The notes below the pieces were generated by a model. That model saw nothing but the letters and a program-made list of their open reading frames with translations. It was not told the DNA's origin and ran no database searches. A DNA stretch of 64,000 nt from Hyphomicrobiales bacterium (GTDB lineage: Bacteria; Pseudomonadota; Alphaproteobacteria; Rhizobiales; Xanthobacteraceae). Both the position numbers and the translations under genes were made by a program. Shown one piece after another: positions 53,195 through 62,582 of this stretch (position 1 is its first letter; every line of letters begins with the position of its first letter). The stretch covers positions 1-64,000 of the forward strand of contig WHTM01000026.1 of assembly GCA_009377755.1 (NCBI GenBank), read 5' to 3'.

Positions 53195-56100
53195 ATGCGC
53201 ATCTCGCATTTCTTCATCGACCGGCCGATCTTTGCGTCCGTCGTCGCGATCGTCTTCGTCATTCTCGGCGGCGTCTCGTTCGTCCGGCTACCGGTCGCGC
53301 AGTATCCGGAGATCGCGCCGCCGATCATCAATGTCAGCGGGCAGTATCCAGGCGCCAATGCCGAGGTGGTGGCGACCACCGTGGTCGCTCCGATCGAGGA
53401 GCAGATCAACGGTGTCGAGGGTATGCTCTACATCTCGTCGAACTCGACCGCCAACGGGCGCTTCACGATTTCGGTGACGTTCGATATCGGCACCAATCTC
53501 GACATCGCACAGGTGCAGGTGCAGAACCGCGTCGCCATCGCGCAGCCGCGGCTCCCGGCAGACGTGCGCAATATCGGCGTGACCGTCACCAAGAGCTCGC
53601 CCGATCTGATGATGATCGTGCACATGTTCTCGCCGGACAAATCGCGCAACGACCTGTTCGTGTCCAACTATGCGTCGCTCGAAATCAAGGATGCGCTCAC
53701 GCGCGTCGACGGCGTTGGGTCGATAACCGTGTTCGGCAGCCGCGACTATGCCATGCGCGTCTGGCTCGACCCGGACCGGCTGCAGTCGCTCAACATGACC
53801 GCGAACGACGTGGTGGTGGCGCTGCAGGGGCAGAACGTGCAGGTCGCCTCCGGCGTGCTGAACCAGCCGCCGGTCGGCGATCCGCGCGCGTTCGAGATTT
53901 CGGTGCAGACGCAGGGGCGGCTGAGCGACCCGGCCGAGTTCGGCAACATCACCGTCAAGACCACGCCCACCGCGACCGTCAAGCTGCGGGATGTGGCGCG
54001 GGTGGAACTGGCGGCGCAGGACTACGGCTCGAATTCCTACCTCAACACCGATCCGGCGGTGGCCATCGCCATCTTCCAGCGGCCCGGGTCGAACGCCCTG
54101 AACACCGCGACCGCCATCCGCCGGACGATGCAGCAGCTGGCGCAGGGCTTTCCCGCCGGCGTCAAGCACGACATCGTCTACGACCCGACACTGTTCATCC
54201 AGCAATCGGTCGACGCGGTGGTGACCACCATTGGCGAGGCCATCATCCTCGTCGTCCTGGTGGTCATCCTGTTCCTGCAGACCTGGCGTGCCGCCGTCAT
54301 CCCGATCATCGCTATCCCGGTGTCGCTAATCGGCACCTTCTTCATCATGACGGTGGTGGGATTCACCATCAACAATCTGTCGCTATTCGGGCTGGTGCTG
54401 GCGGTCGGCATCGTCGTCGACGATGCTATCGTCGTGGTGGAGAACGTCGAGCGCAACATCGCCGCCGGCCTGTCGCCGCGCGAAGCGGCGCGCCGTACCA
54501 TGGACGAGGTCGGTGGCGCGCTGGTCGCGATCTCGCTGGTGCTGGCCGCGGTGTTCATTCCGTCCGCCTTCATCACCGGTATTTCCGGCCAGTTCTACCG
54601 CCAGTTCGCGCTGACCATCGCGGGCGCGACCCTGATCTCGCTGATCGTGTCGCTGACGCTGTCGCCGGCCTTGTGCGCGCTGCTGCTCAAGCCGCACCAC
54701 GAGGGGCGGGTGCCGTTCTGGCAGTGGCCCGTTCAGGCGTTCTTCCGGGCGTTCAACTGGGGCTTCGACCGTTTCGCCCGCGGCTACGGCTGGCTGGTGG
54801 CGCGGTTGGTGCGCTTCGCCGCCATCATGCTGCTGCTCTATGCGGGTATGCTCGTGCTGGGCTACGGCGCATTCCAACGGGCGCCGGTTGGCTTCATTCC
54901 GCAGCTCGACCGCGGCGTCATCATCGTCGCGGCGCAGTTGCCGGCCGGTGCCGCGCTGCATCGGACCGACGAGGTGATGCGGCGTGCGGTCGAGATTTCG
55001 CGGCAAACCCCCGGCGTGGTCGAGGCCGTGAACATCGTCGGATTTTCCGGCGCCACCTTCACGCAGGCCCCGAACGCCGGCGCCCTGTTCCTGGTGCTGG
55101 AGCCGTTCGAGGTGCGTGCGCGCGATCCGGCCAAGTCGGCGACCGCCATCCAGCAGCGCCTGCAGCGCAGCCTCGGCGTGATCCAGGAAGCCATGATGAT
55201 CGTCATCCAGCCGCCGCCGGTCTCCGGCATCGGCAATGCCGCGGGCTTCCGCATGATGGTCGAGGATCGCGCCGGCCGCGGCCCGCAGGCGTTGCAGAAC
55301 GCGGTCTATGCCATGATGGGACGCGCGGCACAGACGCCGGGCGTCGCCCAAGTGTTCTCGCTGTTCGAGACGGCCACACCGGAAATCTATCTCGACATCG
55401 ACCGCACCAAGGCGCAGTTGCTGGGCGTCAACATTCCCGACGTGTTCAGCGCGCTGCAGATCTATCTCGGCTCCGCCTACGTGAACGACTTCAACCTGTT
55501 CGGCCGCACGTTCCGCGTGGTCGCGCAGGCCGAGAGCGAGGACCGGCTCGATCCCAAGGACGTGCTGAAGATCCGCGTCCGCAACAACCAGGGCGAGACG
55601 GTGCCGCTCGGCTCGTTCACGACGGTGCAGGGCCGGTCGGGTCCGTATCGCGTCCCGCGCTACAACCTCTATCCCGCGGCCGAGCTCGACGGGGCGGCGG
55701 CGCCAGGCTACTCGCAGGGCCAGGCGATCGAGATCATGGAGCAACTCGCCGCGCAGACGCTGCCGGACGGCTTCGGCTACGAATGGACGACGCTCGCCTT
55801 GCAGCAACTGCGCGCCGGCAACACCGCGGCGTTCGCCTTCGTGCTCGCGGTGGTATTTGTCTTCCTGGTGCTGGCGGCGCAGTATGAAAGCCTGATGCTG
55901 CCGCTCGCCGTGATCCTGATCGTGCCGATGTGCCTGGTCGCGGCCATCGCCGGCGTGCTGATCCGCATGCAGGACAACAACATTCTCACGCAGGTTGGCT
56001 TCATCGTGCTGATCGCACTGGCGGCGCGCAACGCGATCCTGATTGTCGAGTTCGCCAAGCAACTAGAAGACCGGGGCCGCGACCGATTCGCCGCCGCGGT

Positions 56101-56350
56101 CGAGGCGTCGCGCCTGCGGCTACGGCCGATCCTGATGACGTCGCTCGCCTTCATCTTCGGGGTCACACCGCTGGTCTGGGCGATCGGCGCCGGTGCCGAG
56201 ATGCGCCAGTCGTTGGGCACCGCGGTGTTCTCCGGCATGATCGGCGTGACGGCCTTCGGCCTGATCTTCACGCCGGTGTTCTACGTCGTCTGCCGCTGGT
56301 TATCGGCGCGGCGCGGGCAGCGTGGGGCTGCCCAGCAGGCGGCTGAGTAG
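53195..56350 (+). CDS. RND multidrug efflux transporter, HAE1 family (AcrB/MexB type)
   Basis: 1051 residues, the usual length. It starts with SHFFIDRPIFASVVAIVFVILGGVSFVRLPVAQYPEIAPP. The proton-relay membrane helix has the two Asp residues in LVLAVGIVVDDAIVVVENVERN, and both periplasmic porter loops and the C-terminal repeat (PMCLVAAIAGVLIRMQDNNILTQVGFIVLIALAARNAILIVEFA) are intact. Exports amphiphilic compounds as a trimer with the adjacent adaptor and an outer-membrane channel. The substrate is not readable; no regulator is adjacent. Confidence 0.95.
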   Translation: MRISHFFIDRPIFASVVAIVFVILGGVSFVRLPVAQYPEIAPPIINVSGQYPGANAEVVATTVVAPIEEQINGVEGMLYISSNSTANGRFTISVTFDIGTNLDIAQVQVQNRVAIAQPRLPADVRNIGVTVTKSSPDLMMIVHMFSPDKSRNDLFVSNYASLEIKDALTRVDGVGSITVFGSRDYAMRVWLDPDRLQSLNMTANDVVVALQGQNVQVASGVLNQPPVGDPRAFEISVQTQGRLSDPAEFGNITVKTTPTATVKLRDVARVELAAQDYGSNSYLNTDPAVAIAIFQRPGSNALNTATAIRRTMQQLAQGFPAGVKHDIVYDPTLFIQQSVDAVVTTIGEAIILVVLVVILFLQTWRAAVIPIIAIPVSLIGTFFIMTVVGFTINNLSLFGLVLAVGIVVDDAIVVVENVERNIAAGLSPREAARRTMDEVGGALVAISLVLAAVFIPSAFITGISGQFYRQFALTIAGATLISLIVSLTLSPALCALLLKPHHEGRVPFWQWPVQAFFRAFNWGFDRFARGYGWLVARLVRFAAIMLLLYAGMLVLGYGAFQRAPVGFIPQLDRGVIIVAAQLPAGAALHRTDEVMRRAVEISRQTPGVVEAVNIVGFSGATFTQAPNAGALFLVLEPFEVRARDPAKSATAIQQRLQRSLGVIQEAMMIVIQPPPVSGIGNAAGFRMMVEDRAGRGPQALQNAVYAMMGRAAQTPGVAQVFSLFETATPEIYLDIDRTKAQLLGVNIPDVFSALQIYLGSAYVNDFNLFGRTFRVVAQAESEDRLDPKDVLKIRVRNNQGETVPLGSFTTVQGRSGPYRVPRYNLYPAAELDGAAAPGYSQGQAIEIMEQLAAQTLPDGFGYEWTTLALQQLRAGNTAAFAFVLAVVFVFLVLAAQYESLMLPLAVILIVPMCLVAAIAGVLIRMQDNNILTQVGFIVLIALAARNAILIVEFAKQLEDRGRDRFAAAVEASRLRLRPILMTSLAFIFGVTPLVWAIGAGAEMRQSLGTAVFSGMIGVTAFGLIFTPVFYVVCRWLSARRGQRGAAQQAAE

Positions 56351-56404
56351 TCAAGCTTGGGCGGCTATGAACTGTGTGAGACATTAAATTCACAAATTCA
56401 GAGT

Positions 56405-56552
56405 GTCATCCCGGCCGAGCGAAAGCGAGAGCCGGGATCCATGTATCACTGCTAAAGAAATTCGAATGAGGCACTCGCCTGATGCCAATCGCAAGATTGG
56501 GGTACGTGGGTCCCGGCTCGCGCGCCGCTGCGCGGCGCTCGGCCGGGATGAC
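56405..56552. repeat. Palindromic intergenic repeat (GTCATCCCGGCC type)
   Basis: GTCATCCCGGCCGAGCG (56405-56421) and its exact inverse CGCTCGGCCGGGATGAC (56536-56552) bracket the element; an inner pair AGCCGGGATCC / GGGTCCCGGCT forms further stems. It fills most of the gap between the RND gene (ends 56350) and the membrane protein at 56620. This is a well-known look of dispersed repeats in Bradyrhizobium-like genomes. Confidence 0.75.
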
Positions 56553-56619
56553 AGCTAAGGTTGGCGCCTATGCGCCTTCGCTGGCGATGACGCCTGTCCG
56601 TTTGGTGAGGTGATCGGCA

Positions 56620-57198
56620 ATGACCGTAACCACCGCCATCGTCCCACCGCCCAGCCTGATCCGCTGGCACTACTGGTGGTATGTCGCCGCCGCCACGGTG
56701 GTGATGATTGCCGCGATCGCCAGCGGCGACCGCTGGTTTCTCAACTTCATCCATGTCTTCTCCGGACTCATGTGGACCGGCATCGATATCTTCATGGGCT
56801 TTATCCTCGGGCCCGTGTTGCAACAGGTGGACCTCTCGGTGCGCCGCGAGGTGGCGCTGCGCCTGACGCCGCGCACGCTGTTCCTGATGCCGACGCTCGC
56901 CTTCATCACCGGCACCACCGGCTGGTACCTCACCGTGCATCTCGGCTTTCTCGCATTGCCCTGGCCGCAGTTCGGCTGGATCGCGGCGGCGCTGGTGCTG
57001 ATCACGCTGATGACCATCCAGGGCTTCGTCATTCTGCTGCCGACGAATGTCCGCGTCTGCCTTGAGTTGCAGAAGCCGCAACCCGATATGCCCAGGATCA
57101 GCCGGCTGATGCGCTTCTACTTCGTCATGACGGCGTCGCAGGGTGCGATGCAGATCCTGATGATCGTCATCATGGCGCGCTTCGTGTCGGGGATTTGA
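56620..57198 (+). CDS. Conserved integral membrane protein, function unknown
   Basis: 192 residues with four or five hydrophobic segments (about 18-38, 45-68, 88-108, 118-140, 165-188). FLNFIHVFSGLMWTGIDIFMGFILGP resembles the histidine-containing first helices of the DUF2269/PuuD-like membrane families, where such histidines can bind haem. The gene is four bases into the start region of the molybdenum enzyme gene that follows, so the two may be co-expressed, and a role as a membrane electron carrier or anchor is conceivable. I cannot assign a function. Confidence 0.65.
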   Translation: MTVTTAIVPPPSLIRWHYWWYVAAATVVMIAAIASGDRWFLNFIHVFSGLMWTGIDIFMGFILGPVLQQVDLSVRREVALRLTPRTLFLMPTLAFITGTTGWYLTVHLGFLALPWPQFGWIAAALVLITLMTIQGFVILLPTNVRVCLELQKPQPDMPRISRLMRFYFVMTASQGAMQILMIVIMARFVSGI

Positions 57199-57224
57199 GA
57201 CGGCCGGAGCCAGCGAGAACAACG

Positions 57225-59537
57225 ATGATGCCGCCCAGCAAATTCGGTTTCGGCCAGTCGGTCACGCGCAAGGAAGACGACGCGCTGCTGCGCGGCGCTG
57301 GGTGTTATGTGGCCGATGTGGCGCCGCCCGATACGTTGCAGTCGCTCGTCGTGCGCTCGCCGCACGCGCACGCGCGTTTTCGCATGACAGACGTGACACG
57401 TGCCCGCGGCATGCCCGGTGTGCGGCTGGTGCTGACGGCGGCGGAGACGGCGCAGCTCGGCCCGCTGCCGTGCGTCGGACTGCCGCCGGGGCTCAAGCCT
57501 GAGGTGCCGCCCTACGACATTCTTGCGCGCGAAATGGTGCGGCACGTGGGCGATGCCGTCGCTTTCATCGTCGCCGACACCATCGAGCAGGCGAAGGATG
57601 CCGCCGAAGCGGTCGCCGTCGACTGGGAGCCGCTCCTGCCCGTGATCGGCGGCGTCGCGGCGCTCAAGCCAGGCGCGCCGCTGGTCTGGCCGGACCGTCC
57701 CGGCAATAACGCCTTCGCGATGGAACTCGGCGAAGCGGTACCGACACAGGCCGCCTTCGCCGAGGCGGCGCGCGTCGTCTCGCTCACGCTCGTCAACCAG
57801 CGCCTCGTCACCAACTATCTCGATACCCGCGGCGTCGTTGCCGGCTATGACGCCGCGAATGACGTGATGACGCTGACGCTCGGCAGCCAGGGCAGTCACG
57901 TGATCCGCGATATTCTTACCGGGCATGTGCTGCGCATTGCACCGGAGCGCATGCGGGTGGTGACGCCGGATGTTGGTGGCGGTTTCGGTACCAAGCTGTT
58001 TCCCTATCGCGAATACGCGCTCGCCGCCGTTGCCGCCAAGACGCTCAAGCGCCGCGTGCAGTGGATTGCGGACCGCACCGAGCACTTCCTCGGGGACAGC
58101 CAGGGCCGCGACAACATCACCACTGCGAGGCTCGCGCTCGATGCGCAGCACCGATTCCTGGCGCTCGATGTCGAGACCATCGCCGACATGGGCGCGTATC
58201 TCTCCTGCTACGCGCCCTACATTCCCTACGTCGGCGCGGCGATGCTGCCGGGGGTCTACGACATCCCCGCCTGCCATATCCGGCTGCGCGCCGCCTACAC
58301 CAACACCGTGCCGGTGGATGCCTATCGCGGTGCCGGGCGGCCGGAAGCCTCCTACGTGATCGAGCGGCTGGTCGACGTTGCTGCGCGCGAGATCGGCATG
58401 GCGCCCGACGCGTTGCGCCGGCGCAACTTCATCAAGCCGGCGGCGATGCCGTACAAGACCGCGACCGGCAAGGTCTACGATTCGGGCGACTTCGCCGGAC
58501 ATATGAGGCGCGCGCAGGAGATCGCCGACTGGGCCGGATTCCGCACGCGCCACGCGGCGTCGAAGAAGGCCGGCAAGCTGCGCGGGATCGGGGTCGCGAC
58601 CTATATCGAAGCGTGCGGCGGAAACGGCCCGGACACGGCGACGCTGCGCCTGGAAAACGACGGAACGGTCACGGTGCTGGTTGGCACGCAATCGACGGGG
58701 CAGGGGCACCACACCGCCTTTGCGCAGATTGTCGCCGACCATCTCGGCCTCCCGCCGGAGCGCGTGCGCGTGATGCAGGGCGACACGGCGCTGATTGCCA
58801 CCGGCACAGGCACCGGCGGGTCGAGCTCGATCCCGGCCGGGGGCGCCTCGGTGGCGGGTGCGTCCAAGCGCCTTGCTGATCAGCTCAAGGAGCTCGCGTC
58901 CGAGGTGCTGGAAGCCAGTGCTGCCGATCTCGAGATCGCCGATGAAACAGTGCGCGTTACAGGCACCGACCGCGCCATCAGCCTTGCCGAACTCGCCAGG
59001 CGTGGCGAGCCGACGCCGGAGCGGCTCACTGCGCAGGACGCCTTCGTTCCGCAACAGCCGACCTATCCGAACGGGACGCACCTGGTCGAGGTGGAAGTCG
59101 ATCCGGCGACCGGTGAGGTCCAAATCGAAGCCTACGTGGTGGTGGACGATTTCGGGGCCACGCTCAATCCCCTGCTGCTTGCCGGTCAGGTGCATGGCGG
59201 CGCCGTGCAGGGCATCGGTCAGGCGCTAATGGAAAACACCGTCTATGACGCGCAATCCGGTCAGCTCGTCACCGCGACCCTGATGGACTATGCGCTGCCG
59301 CACGCGCAGGAGATGCCGGACTTCGTGTTCGAGACCCGGAATGTGCCGTGCCGTAACAATCCGCTCGGCGTGAAGGGCGCGGGCGAGGCGGGTGCGATCG
59401 GTTCCTGCCCGGCCGTGGTCAATGCCATCGCCGACGCACTGTGGCGCGCGTACGAGGTGCGGCATATCGACATGCCGGTGACGCCTGAGCGGCTCTGGGT
59501 TGCCATCGCCGAAGGCCGGCGCATGCACACGCTGTAA
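57225..59537 (+). CDS. Xanthine dehydrogenase-family molybdopterin-binding subunit (CoxL-like form II / aldehyde oxidase)
   Basis: 770 residues from the ATG at 57225. The large subunit of molybdenum hydroxylases is recognisable by GQSVTRKEDDALLRGAGCYVAD, VTPDVGGGFGTK (molybdopterin contact), the AYRGAGRPEA loop, QSTGQGHHTAFAQI and the catalytic Glu in GVKGAGEAGAIGSCPAVVNA. AYRGAGR, not AYRCSFR, marks it as form II, i.e. not a proven CO dehydrogenase; aldehydes or N-heterocycles are likelier substrates. The iron-sulfur and FAD subunits normally encoded beside it are absent here. Two cytochromes follow, which might take the electrons. Confidence 0.88.
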   Translation: MMPPSKFGFGQSVTRKEDDALLRGAGCYVADVAPPDTLQSLVVRSPHAHARFRMTDVTRARGMPGVRLVLTAAETAQLGPLPCVGLPPGLKPEVPPYDILAREMVRHVGDAVAFIVADTIEQAKDAAEAVAVDWEPLLPVIGGVAALKPGAPLVWPDRPGNNAFAMELGEAVPTQAAFAEAARVVSLTLVNQRLVTNYLDTRGVVAGYDAANDVMTLTLGSQGSHVIRDILTGHVLRIAPERMRVVTPDVGGGFGTKLFPYREYALAAVAAKTLKRRVQWIADRTEHFLGDSQGRDNITTARLALDAQHRFLALDVETIADMGAYLSCYAPYIPYVGAAMLPGVYDIPACHIRLRAAYTNTVPVDAYRGAGRPEASYVIERLVDVAAREIGMAPDALRRRNFIKPAAMPYKTATGKVYDSGDFAGHMRRAQEIADWAGFRTRHAASKKAGKLRGIGVATYIEACGGNGPDTATLRLENDGTVTVLVGTQSTGQGHHTAFAQIVADHLGLPPERVRVMQGDTALIATGTGTGGSSSIPAGGASVAGASKRLADQLKELASEVLEASAADLEIADETVRVTGTDRAISLAELARRGEPTPERLTAQDAFVPQQPTYPNGTHLVEVEVDPATGEVQIEAYVVVDDFGATLNPLLLAGQVHGGAVQGIGQALMENTVYDAQSGQLVTATLMDYALPHAQEMPDFVFETRNVPCRNNPLGVKGAGEAGAIGSCPAVVNAIADALWRAYEVRHIDMPVTPERLWVAIAEGRRMHTL

Positions 59538-59693
59538 TCCGGCGTGCTGTCTGCGGTTCACGATTACGTGAGCTGCCATGTTCCCGGCAATCTTAGAATA
59601 GGAATAGAGAGCGGCGACCGGTGTTTGCCAATCGATCCACGGCCGCCCGCGGCACATAGGGCCGAATCGTCAAATCATGAGGGGAGAAGACAT

Positions 59694-60131
59694 ATGATCC
59701 GACCGCTGGTTGCCGTTATCGCCTTGGCTGTTGGCGCAACCGTCGTGATTGCGCAGCAGAATCCGATCGAGGCTCGCAAGAATCTGATGAAGGGCAATAG
59801 CGCGCAGGCGCGCATCGGCGCCGCCATGGCCAAGGGCGAAGCGCCATTCGACCTCGCCAAGGCCAAGCAAGTCTTCCAAGTCTATCAAGAGACGGCGGCC
59901 AAGTTTGGAGACCTCTTCCCGGCCAATTCCAAGAGCGGCGGCGAGACCTCGGCGGCGCCGAAGGTCTGGGAAGACATGGCGGGTTTTAAGGCGCAACTGG
60001 CCAAGTTTGGCGCCGACGCCAAGGCAGCGGAAGCGGCGGTCAAGGACCTCGACAGCTTCAAGGCCCAGTTCGGCGATGTTGCCAAAAACTGCGGTGGTTG
60101 CCACCGGGACTACCGGGTGCGCCGTAGCTGA
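59694..60131 (+). CDS. Cytochrome c' (class II c-type cytochrome)
   Basis: 145 residues from the ATG at 59694, with the ribosome site AGGGGAGAAG just before it. A Sec signal peptide covers about 1-20 (LVAVIALAVGATVVIA). The mature part is a four-helix bundle with RKNLMKGNSAQARIGAAMAKGEAPFD near the start and the haem-binding CGGCH (133-137) close to the C-terminus, the hallmark of cytochrome c'. Periplasmic; the family binds NO or serves as an electron carrier. It sits between a molybdenum hydroxylase and a dihaem cytochrome. Confidence 0.92.
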   Translation: MIRPLVAVIALAVGATVVIAQQNPIEARKNLMKGNSAQARIGAAMAKGEAPFDLAKAKQVFQVYQETAAKFGDLFPANSKSGGETSAAPKVWEDMAGFKAQLAKFGADAKAAEAAVKDLDSFKAQFGDVAKNCGGCHRDYRVRRS

Positions 60132-60156
60132 CAATAAGCCTTCCGGAGGAATGGCG

Positions 60157-60182
60157 GGGCGGTGGTCGCAAGACTGCCGCCC
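60157..60182 (+). terminator. Hairpin with GCAA tetraloop after the cytochrome c' gene
   Basis: GGGCGGTGGTC pairs with GACTGCCGCCC across a GCAA loop: nine Watson-Crick pairs and two G-T pairs. TTCGCTTTGT follows. It starts 26 bases after the cytochrome c' stop and fits a weak intrinsic terminator, upstream of the dihaem cytochrome gene. Confidence 0.5.
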
Positions 60183-60243
60183 TTCGCTTTGTGGTCGCGC
60201 ACGGTGCGGGTAGGATCGGGGCGACATCGGGGGGATTGATCTG

Positions 60244-61161
60244 ATGCTGCGGACGCTCGTCGTTCTGATTGTCGTATTGGCGGCGATCGGTCTCGCCGCG
60301 TTTGCCTATCTGACTACGCCGGCCATGGTGCCGGCGAGCGCACTCGGTTTGCACACGCCCGACCTCGCCAACGGCAAGACGGTGTTCCATGCCGGCGGCT
60401 GCGCCTCCTGCCACGCCACGCCCCGGCAGGACGACAAGACCAGGCTTGGTGGCGGGCTCGCGCTGAAGTCCCCATTCGGGACGTTCTACGTGCCGAACAT
60501 TTCTCCGCATCCCACCGACGGCATCGGCACATGGACCGAAGCGGATTTCGTCACCGCCGTGACCAAGGGAACATCGCAACTCGGCGAGCACTACTATCCG
60601 GCATTTCCCTACACCTCGTATCAGCGCGCCAAGATCGGCGACGTGCGCGACATGTTCGCCCATCTCAAGACGCTGCCGCCTGTGCAGGGCCGGGTGCGCG
60701 ATCACGACCTGCCGTTTCCGTTCAATATCCGCCGCGGGCTCGGGCTCTGGAAATGGCTCTACCTCGATGGCAAGACAATCACACCGGATCCGAGCAAGCC
60801 GGAGGCCTGGAACCGCGGCGCATATCTGGTCAATGCGCTGGTGCATTGCGCCGAATGCCACAGCCCGCGCGACTTCATTGGCGGCATCATCGAAGGCCAA
60901 AGGTTTGCCGGTGGTCCGTCGCCGGATGGCCAGGGCTGGGTTCCCAACATCACCCAGAAGGCGCTGGCCAAGTGGTCGGAGAAGGACATCGCATACTTGC
61001 TCGAAACCGGCGACCTGCCGGACGGCGACTCCGTCGGCGGTGATATGGTTGCGGTGGTGCGCAGCACGGCACAGCTTCCCGCCGCCGATCGCGCGGCAAT
61101 GGCGACCTATATCAAGTCGCTGCCGCCGGTCGACGGACCACTGCCGCCGAGCAAAAAATAG
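60244..61161 (+). CDS. Membrane-anchored dihaem cytochrome c
   Basis: 305 residues. An uncleaved or signal-type hydrophobic segment lies at about 3-25. Two haem sites are seen: CASCH (53-57) and CAECH (202-206). Each domain has its distal methionine region (PNISPHP near 84-90; PNITQKAL later). The arrangement matches the cytochrome subunits of membrane alcohol/aldehyde dehydrogenases, which pass electrons to quinone or terminal oxidase. With the molybdenum subunit at 57225 lacking its usual FeS/FAD partners, this cytochrome is a plausible electron acceptor; this is inference. Confidence 0.88.
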   Translation: MLRTLVVLIVVLAAIGLAAFAYLTTPAMVPASALGLHTPDLANGKTVFHAGGCASCHATPRQDDKTRLGGGLALKSPFGTFYVPNISPHPTDGIGTWTEADFVTAVTKGTSQLGEHYYPAFPYTSYQRAKIGDVRDMFAHLKTLPPVQGRVRDHDLPFPFNIRRGLGLWKWLYLDGKTITPDPSKPEAWNRGAYLVNALVHCAECHSPRDFIGGIIEGQRFAGGPSPDGQGWVPNITQKALAKWSEKDIAYLLETGDLPDGDSVGGDMVAVVRSTAQLPAADRAAMATYIKSLPPVDGPLPPSKK

Positions 61162-61172
61162 CGACCCGCTTA

Positions 61173-61252
61173 CGTCGTCCCCGCGCAGGCGGGCACCTAT
61201 ACTTCGTGTCCGTGAGGTCGGTGGTTATGGGTTCCGCTTGCGCGGGAACGAC
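61173..61252. repeat. Palindromic intergenic repeat (GTCCCCGCG...CGCGGGAACGAC type)
   Basis: The left arm CGTCGTCCCCGCGCAGGCGGG (61173-61193, written here as CGTCGTCCCCGCGC plus AGGCGGG) faces the right arm CTTGCGCGGGAACGAC (61237-61252). The same family occurs at 63856-63948. It lies between the dihaem cytochrome and the EamA transporter genes and could stop or stabilise transcripts. Confidence 0.65.
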
Positions 61253-61311
61253 ACCGGAAATCACCGCCCGATCACCCTCCGTCATCATTCCGAACAGCAA
61301 CGACAGCCGCG

Positions 61312-62238
61312 ATGAGCATCTTCAAGGCCATCCTGCTCAAGCTCGTTTCCACGCTGCTGTTCGCAGTGATGGGTGCGCTGGTGCGCTGGCTCGGCGATCT
61401 CGTTCCACTGGGGCAGATGGTGTTCTTCCGCAGCTTCTTCGCCATCCTTCCCGTGATGCTGATCTATGCGTGGCGACGTGAGCTTTCCGCCGCGATGCGC
61501 ACCAGGCGGCCGGTCGGGCATTTCGGCCGCGGCCTGATCGGCGCCGCCGGCATGTTCCTGAACTTCGCCGCCCTGGCACGGCTGCCGTTGGCCGATGTCA
61601 CGGCGATCCTGTTCGCCTCGCCGCTGATCACCGTCGCCCTCGCCGCGATGCTCCTGAAGGAACGGGTGCGCGTTTATCGCTGGTCGGCGGTCGCCGTCGG
61701 GCTGCTTGGGGTGGTGGTGATGCTGATGCCGCATTTGTCGGTCGGCGCGGCCGCCACGATCACCGCGGCCGGCGCGATCGGCGCGCTGTGCGCGGCGACG
61801 GCGGCCTTCACCAATGCCGGCGCAGTCATTCAGACGCGGCGGCTGACCGATACCGAAACGAACTCGAGCATCGTCTTTTATTTTTCCGTGTTCTGCACGC
61901 TGGCCGGACTGCTGACGTGGCCGTTCGGCTGGATCGTGCCGACCCTGCCGCAGCTCGCCGCCCTGGTCATGGTCGGGGTGATCGGCGGCGTCTCTCACCT
62001 GATCCTGACGGAGAGCTTTCGCTTCGCGCCGGCGTCGGTGATCGCGCCGTTCGACTATGTCTCCATGTTGTGGGCCTTCGTGCTCGGCTACATTCTGTTC
62101 GGTGAGCTTCCCGACGAATACACCATCGCCGGCGCGGCGGTCGTGATCGCGGCCGGACTGTTCGTGATCTGGCGCGAGCGCGGCCTCGGACTCGAACGGG
62201 CGCGCGAAAAGGCCGCCGGCACGCCGTCGGTGGGATAG
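61312..62238 (+). CDS. EamA/DMT-superfamily transporter
   Basis: 308 residues with ten hydrophobic segments in two halves, the EamA repeat pattern. ARLPLADVTAILFASPLITVALAAMLLKERV marks the end of the first half, and RFAPASVIAPFDYVSMLWAFVLGYILFGELPDEYTIAGAAVVIAAGLFVIWRER ends the second. The subgroup resembles RhaT/RarD-like metabolite exporters and the S-adenosylmethionine transporter-like proteins. The substrate is unknown. Confidence 0.87.
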   Translation: MSIFKAILLKLVSTLLFAVMGALVRWLGDLVPLGQMVFFRSFFAILPVMLIYAWRRELSAAMRTRRPVGHFGRGLIGAAGMFLNFAALARLPLADVTAILFASPLITVALAAMLLKERVRVYRWSAVAVGLLGVVVMLMPHLSVGAAATITAAGAIGALCAATAAFTNAGAVIQTRRLTDTETNSSIVFYFSVFCTLAGLLTWPFGWIVPTLPQLAALVMVGVIGGVSHLILTESFRFAPASVIAPFDYVSMLWAFVLGYILFGELPDEYTIAGAAVVIAAGLFVIWRERGLGLERAREKAAGTPSVG

Positions 62239-62298
62239 CGCATGTCCCGGCGAAAACCTGGTCCCCGGACACGTTGGCGCTTGCGCCGCATACGGAGT

Positions 62299-62582
62299 TC
62301 ACGGATTGGACGGGGTTTTGCCGGAGCCGAAGTACTCGATGAGAATCTCAGTGAGCGCCCGCACCTTGCGAGGCGAACGGCGTGCTCGCGAAACGTGGCG
62401 CCAGCCTCCGTCAGCACTGCGCCTCGCGTGGTCCGTGAGAGGAGCTGAACGCCGAGCGCTTCTTCCAGACGCGTGAGCCGGCGGCTGACAATCGATTTCG
62501 ATCGACCCAGGCGGCGCGCGCCGGGCGAGACGCCGCCCACGTCCGCCACTTCCACGAAGGTTCGGAGGTCTTCGAGATCCAC
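62299..62582 (-). pseudogene. LysR-family regulator remnant with internal deletion
   Basis: On the minus strand from 62582, the N-terminal LysR helix-turn-helix is intact: MDLEDLRTFVEVADVGGVSPGARRL, then RSKSIVSRRLTRLEEALGVQLLSRTTRG and LTEAGATFREHAVR (about residue 73). Then, in another frame ending at 62299, comes the typical C-terminal tail RKVRALTEILIEYFGSGKTPSNP. The whole effector-binding domain, about 200 residues, is missing between them. The frame is also shifted, so no functional regulator can be made. It is divergent from the hydrolase at 62706, whose regulator it may once have been. Confidence 0.75.

Noticed and set aside
57225-59537. Calling the molybdenum subunit a CO dehydrogenase (coxL)
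   Set aside because: The active-site loop is AYRGAGR, not AYRCSFR, and coxM/coxS are absent.
62088-62298. Continuation of the LysR-like frame on the minus strand
   Set aside because: After about residue 73 the frame runs antisense to the EamA gene and loses all LysR similarity, so it was not counted as protein.
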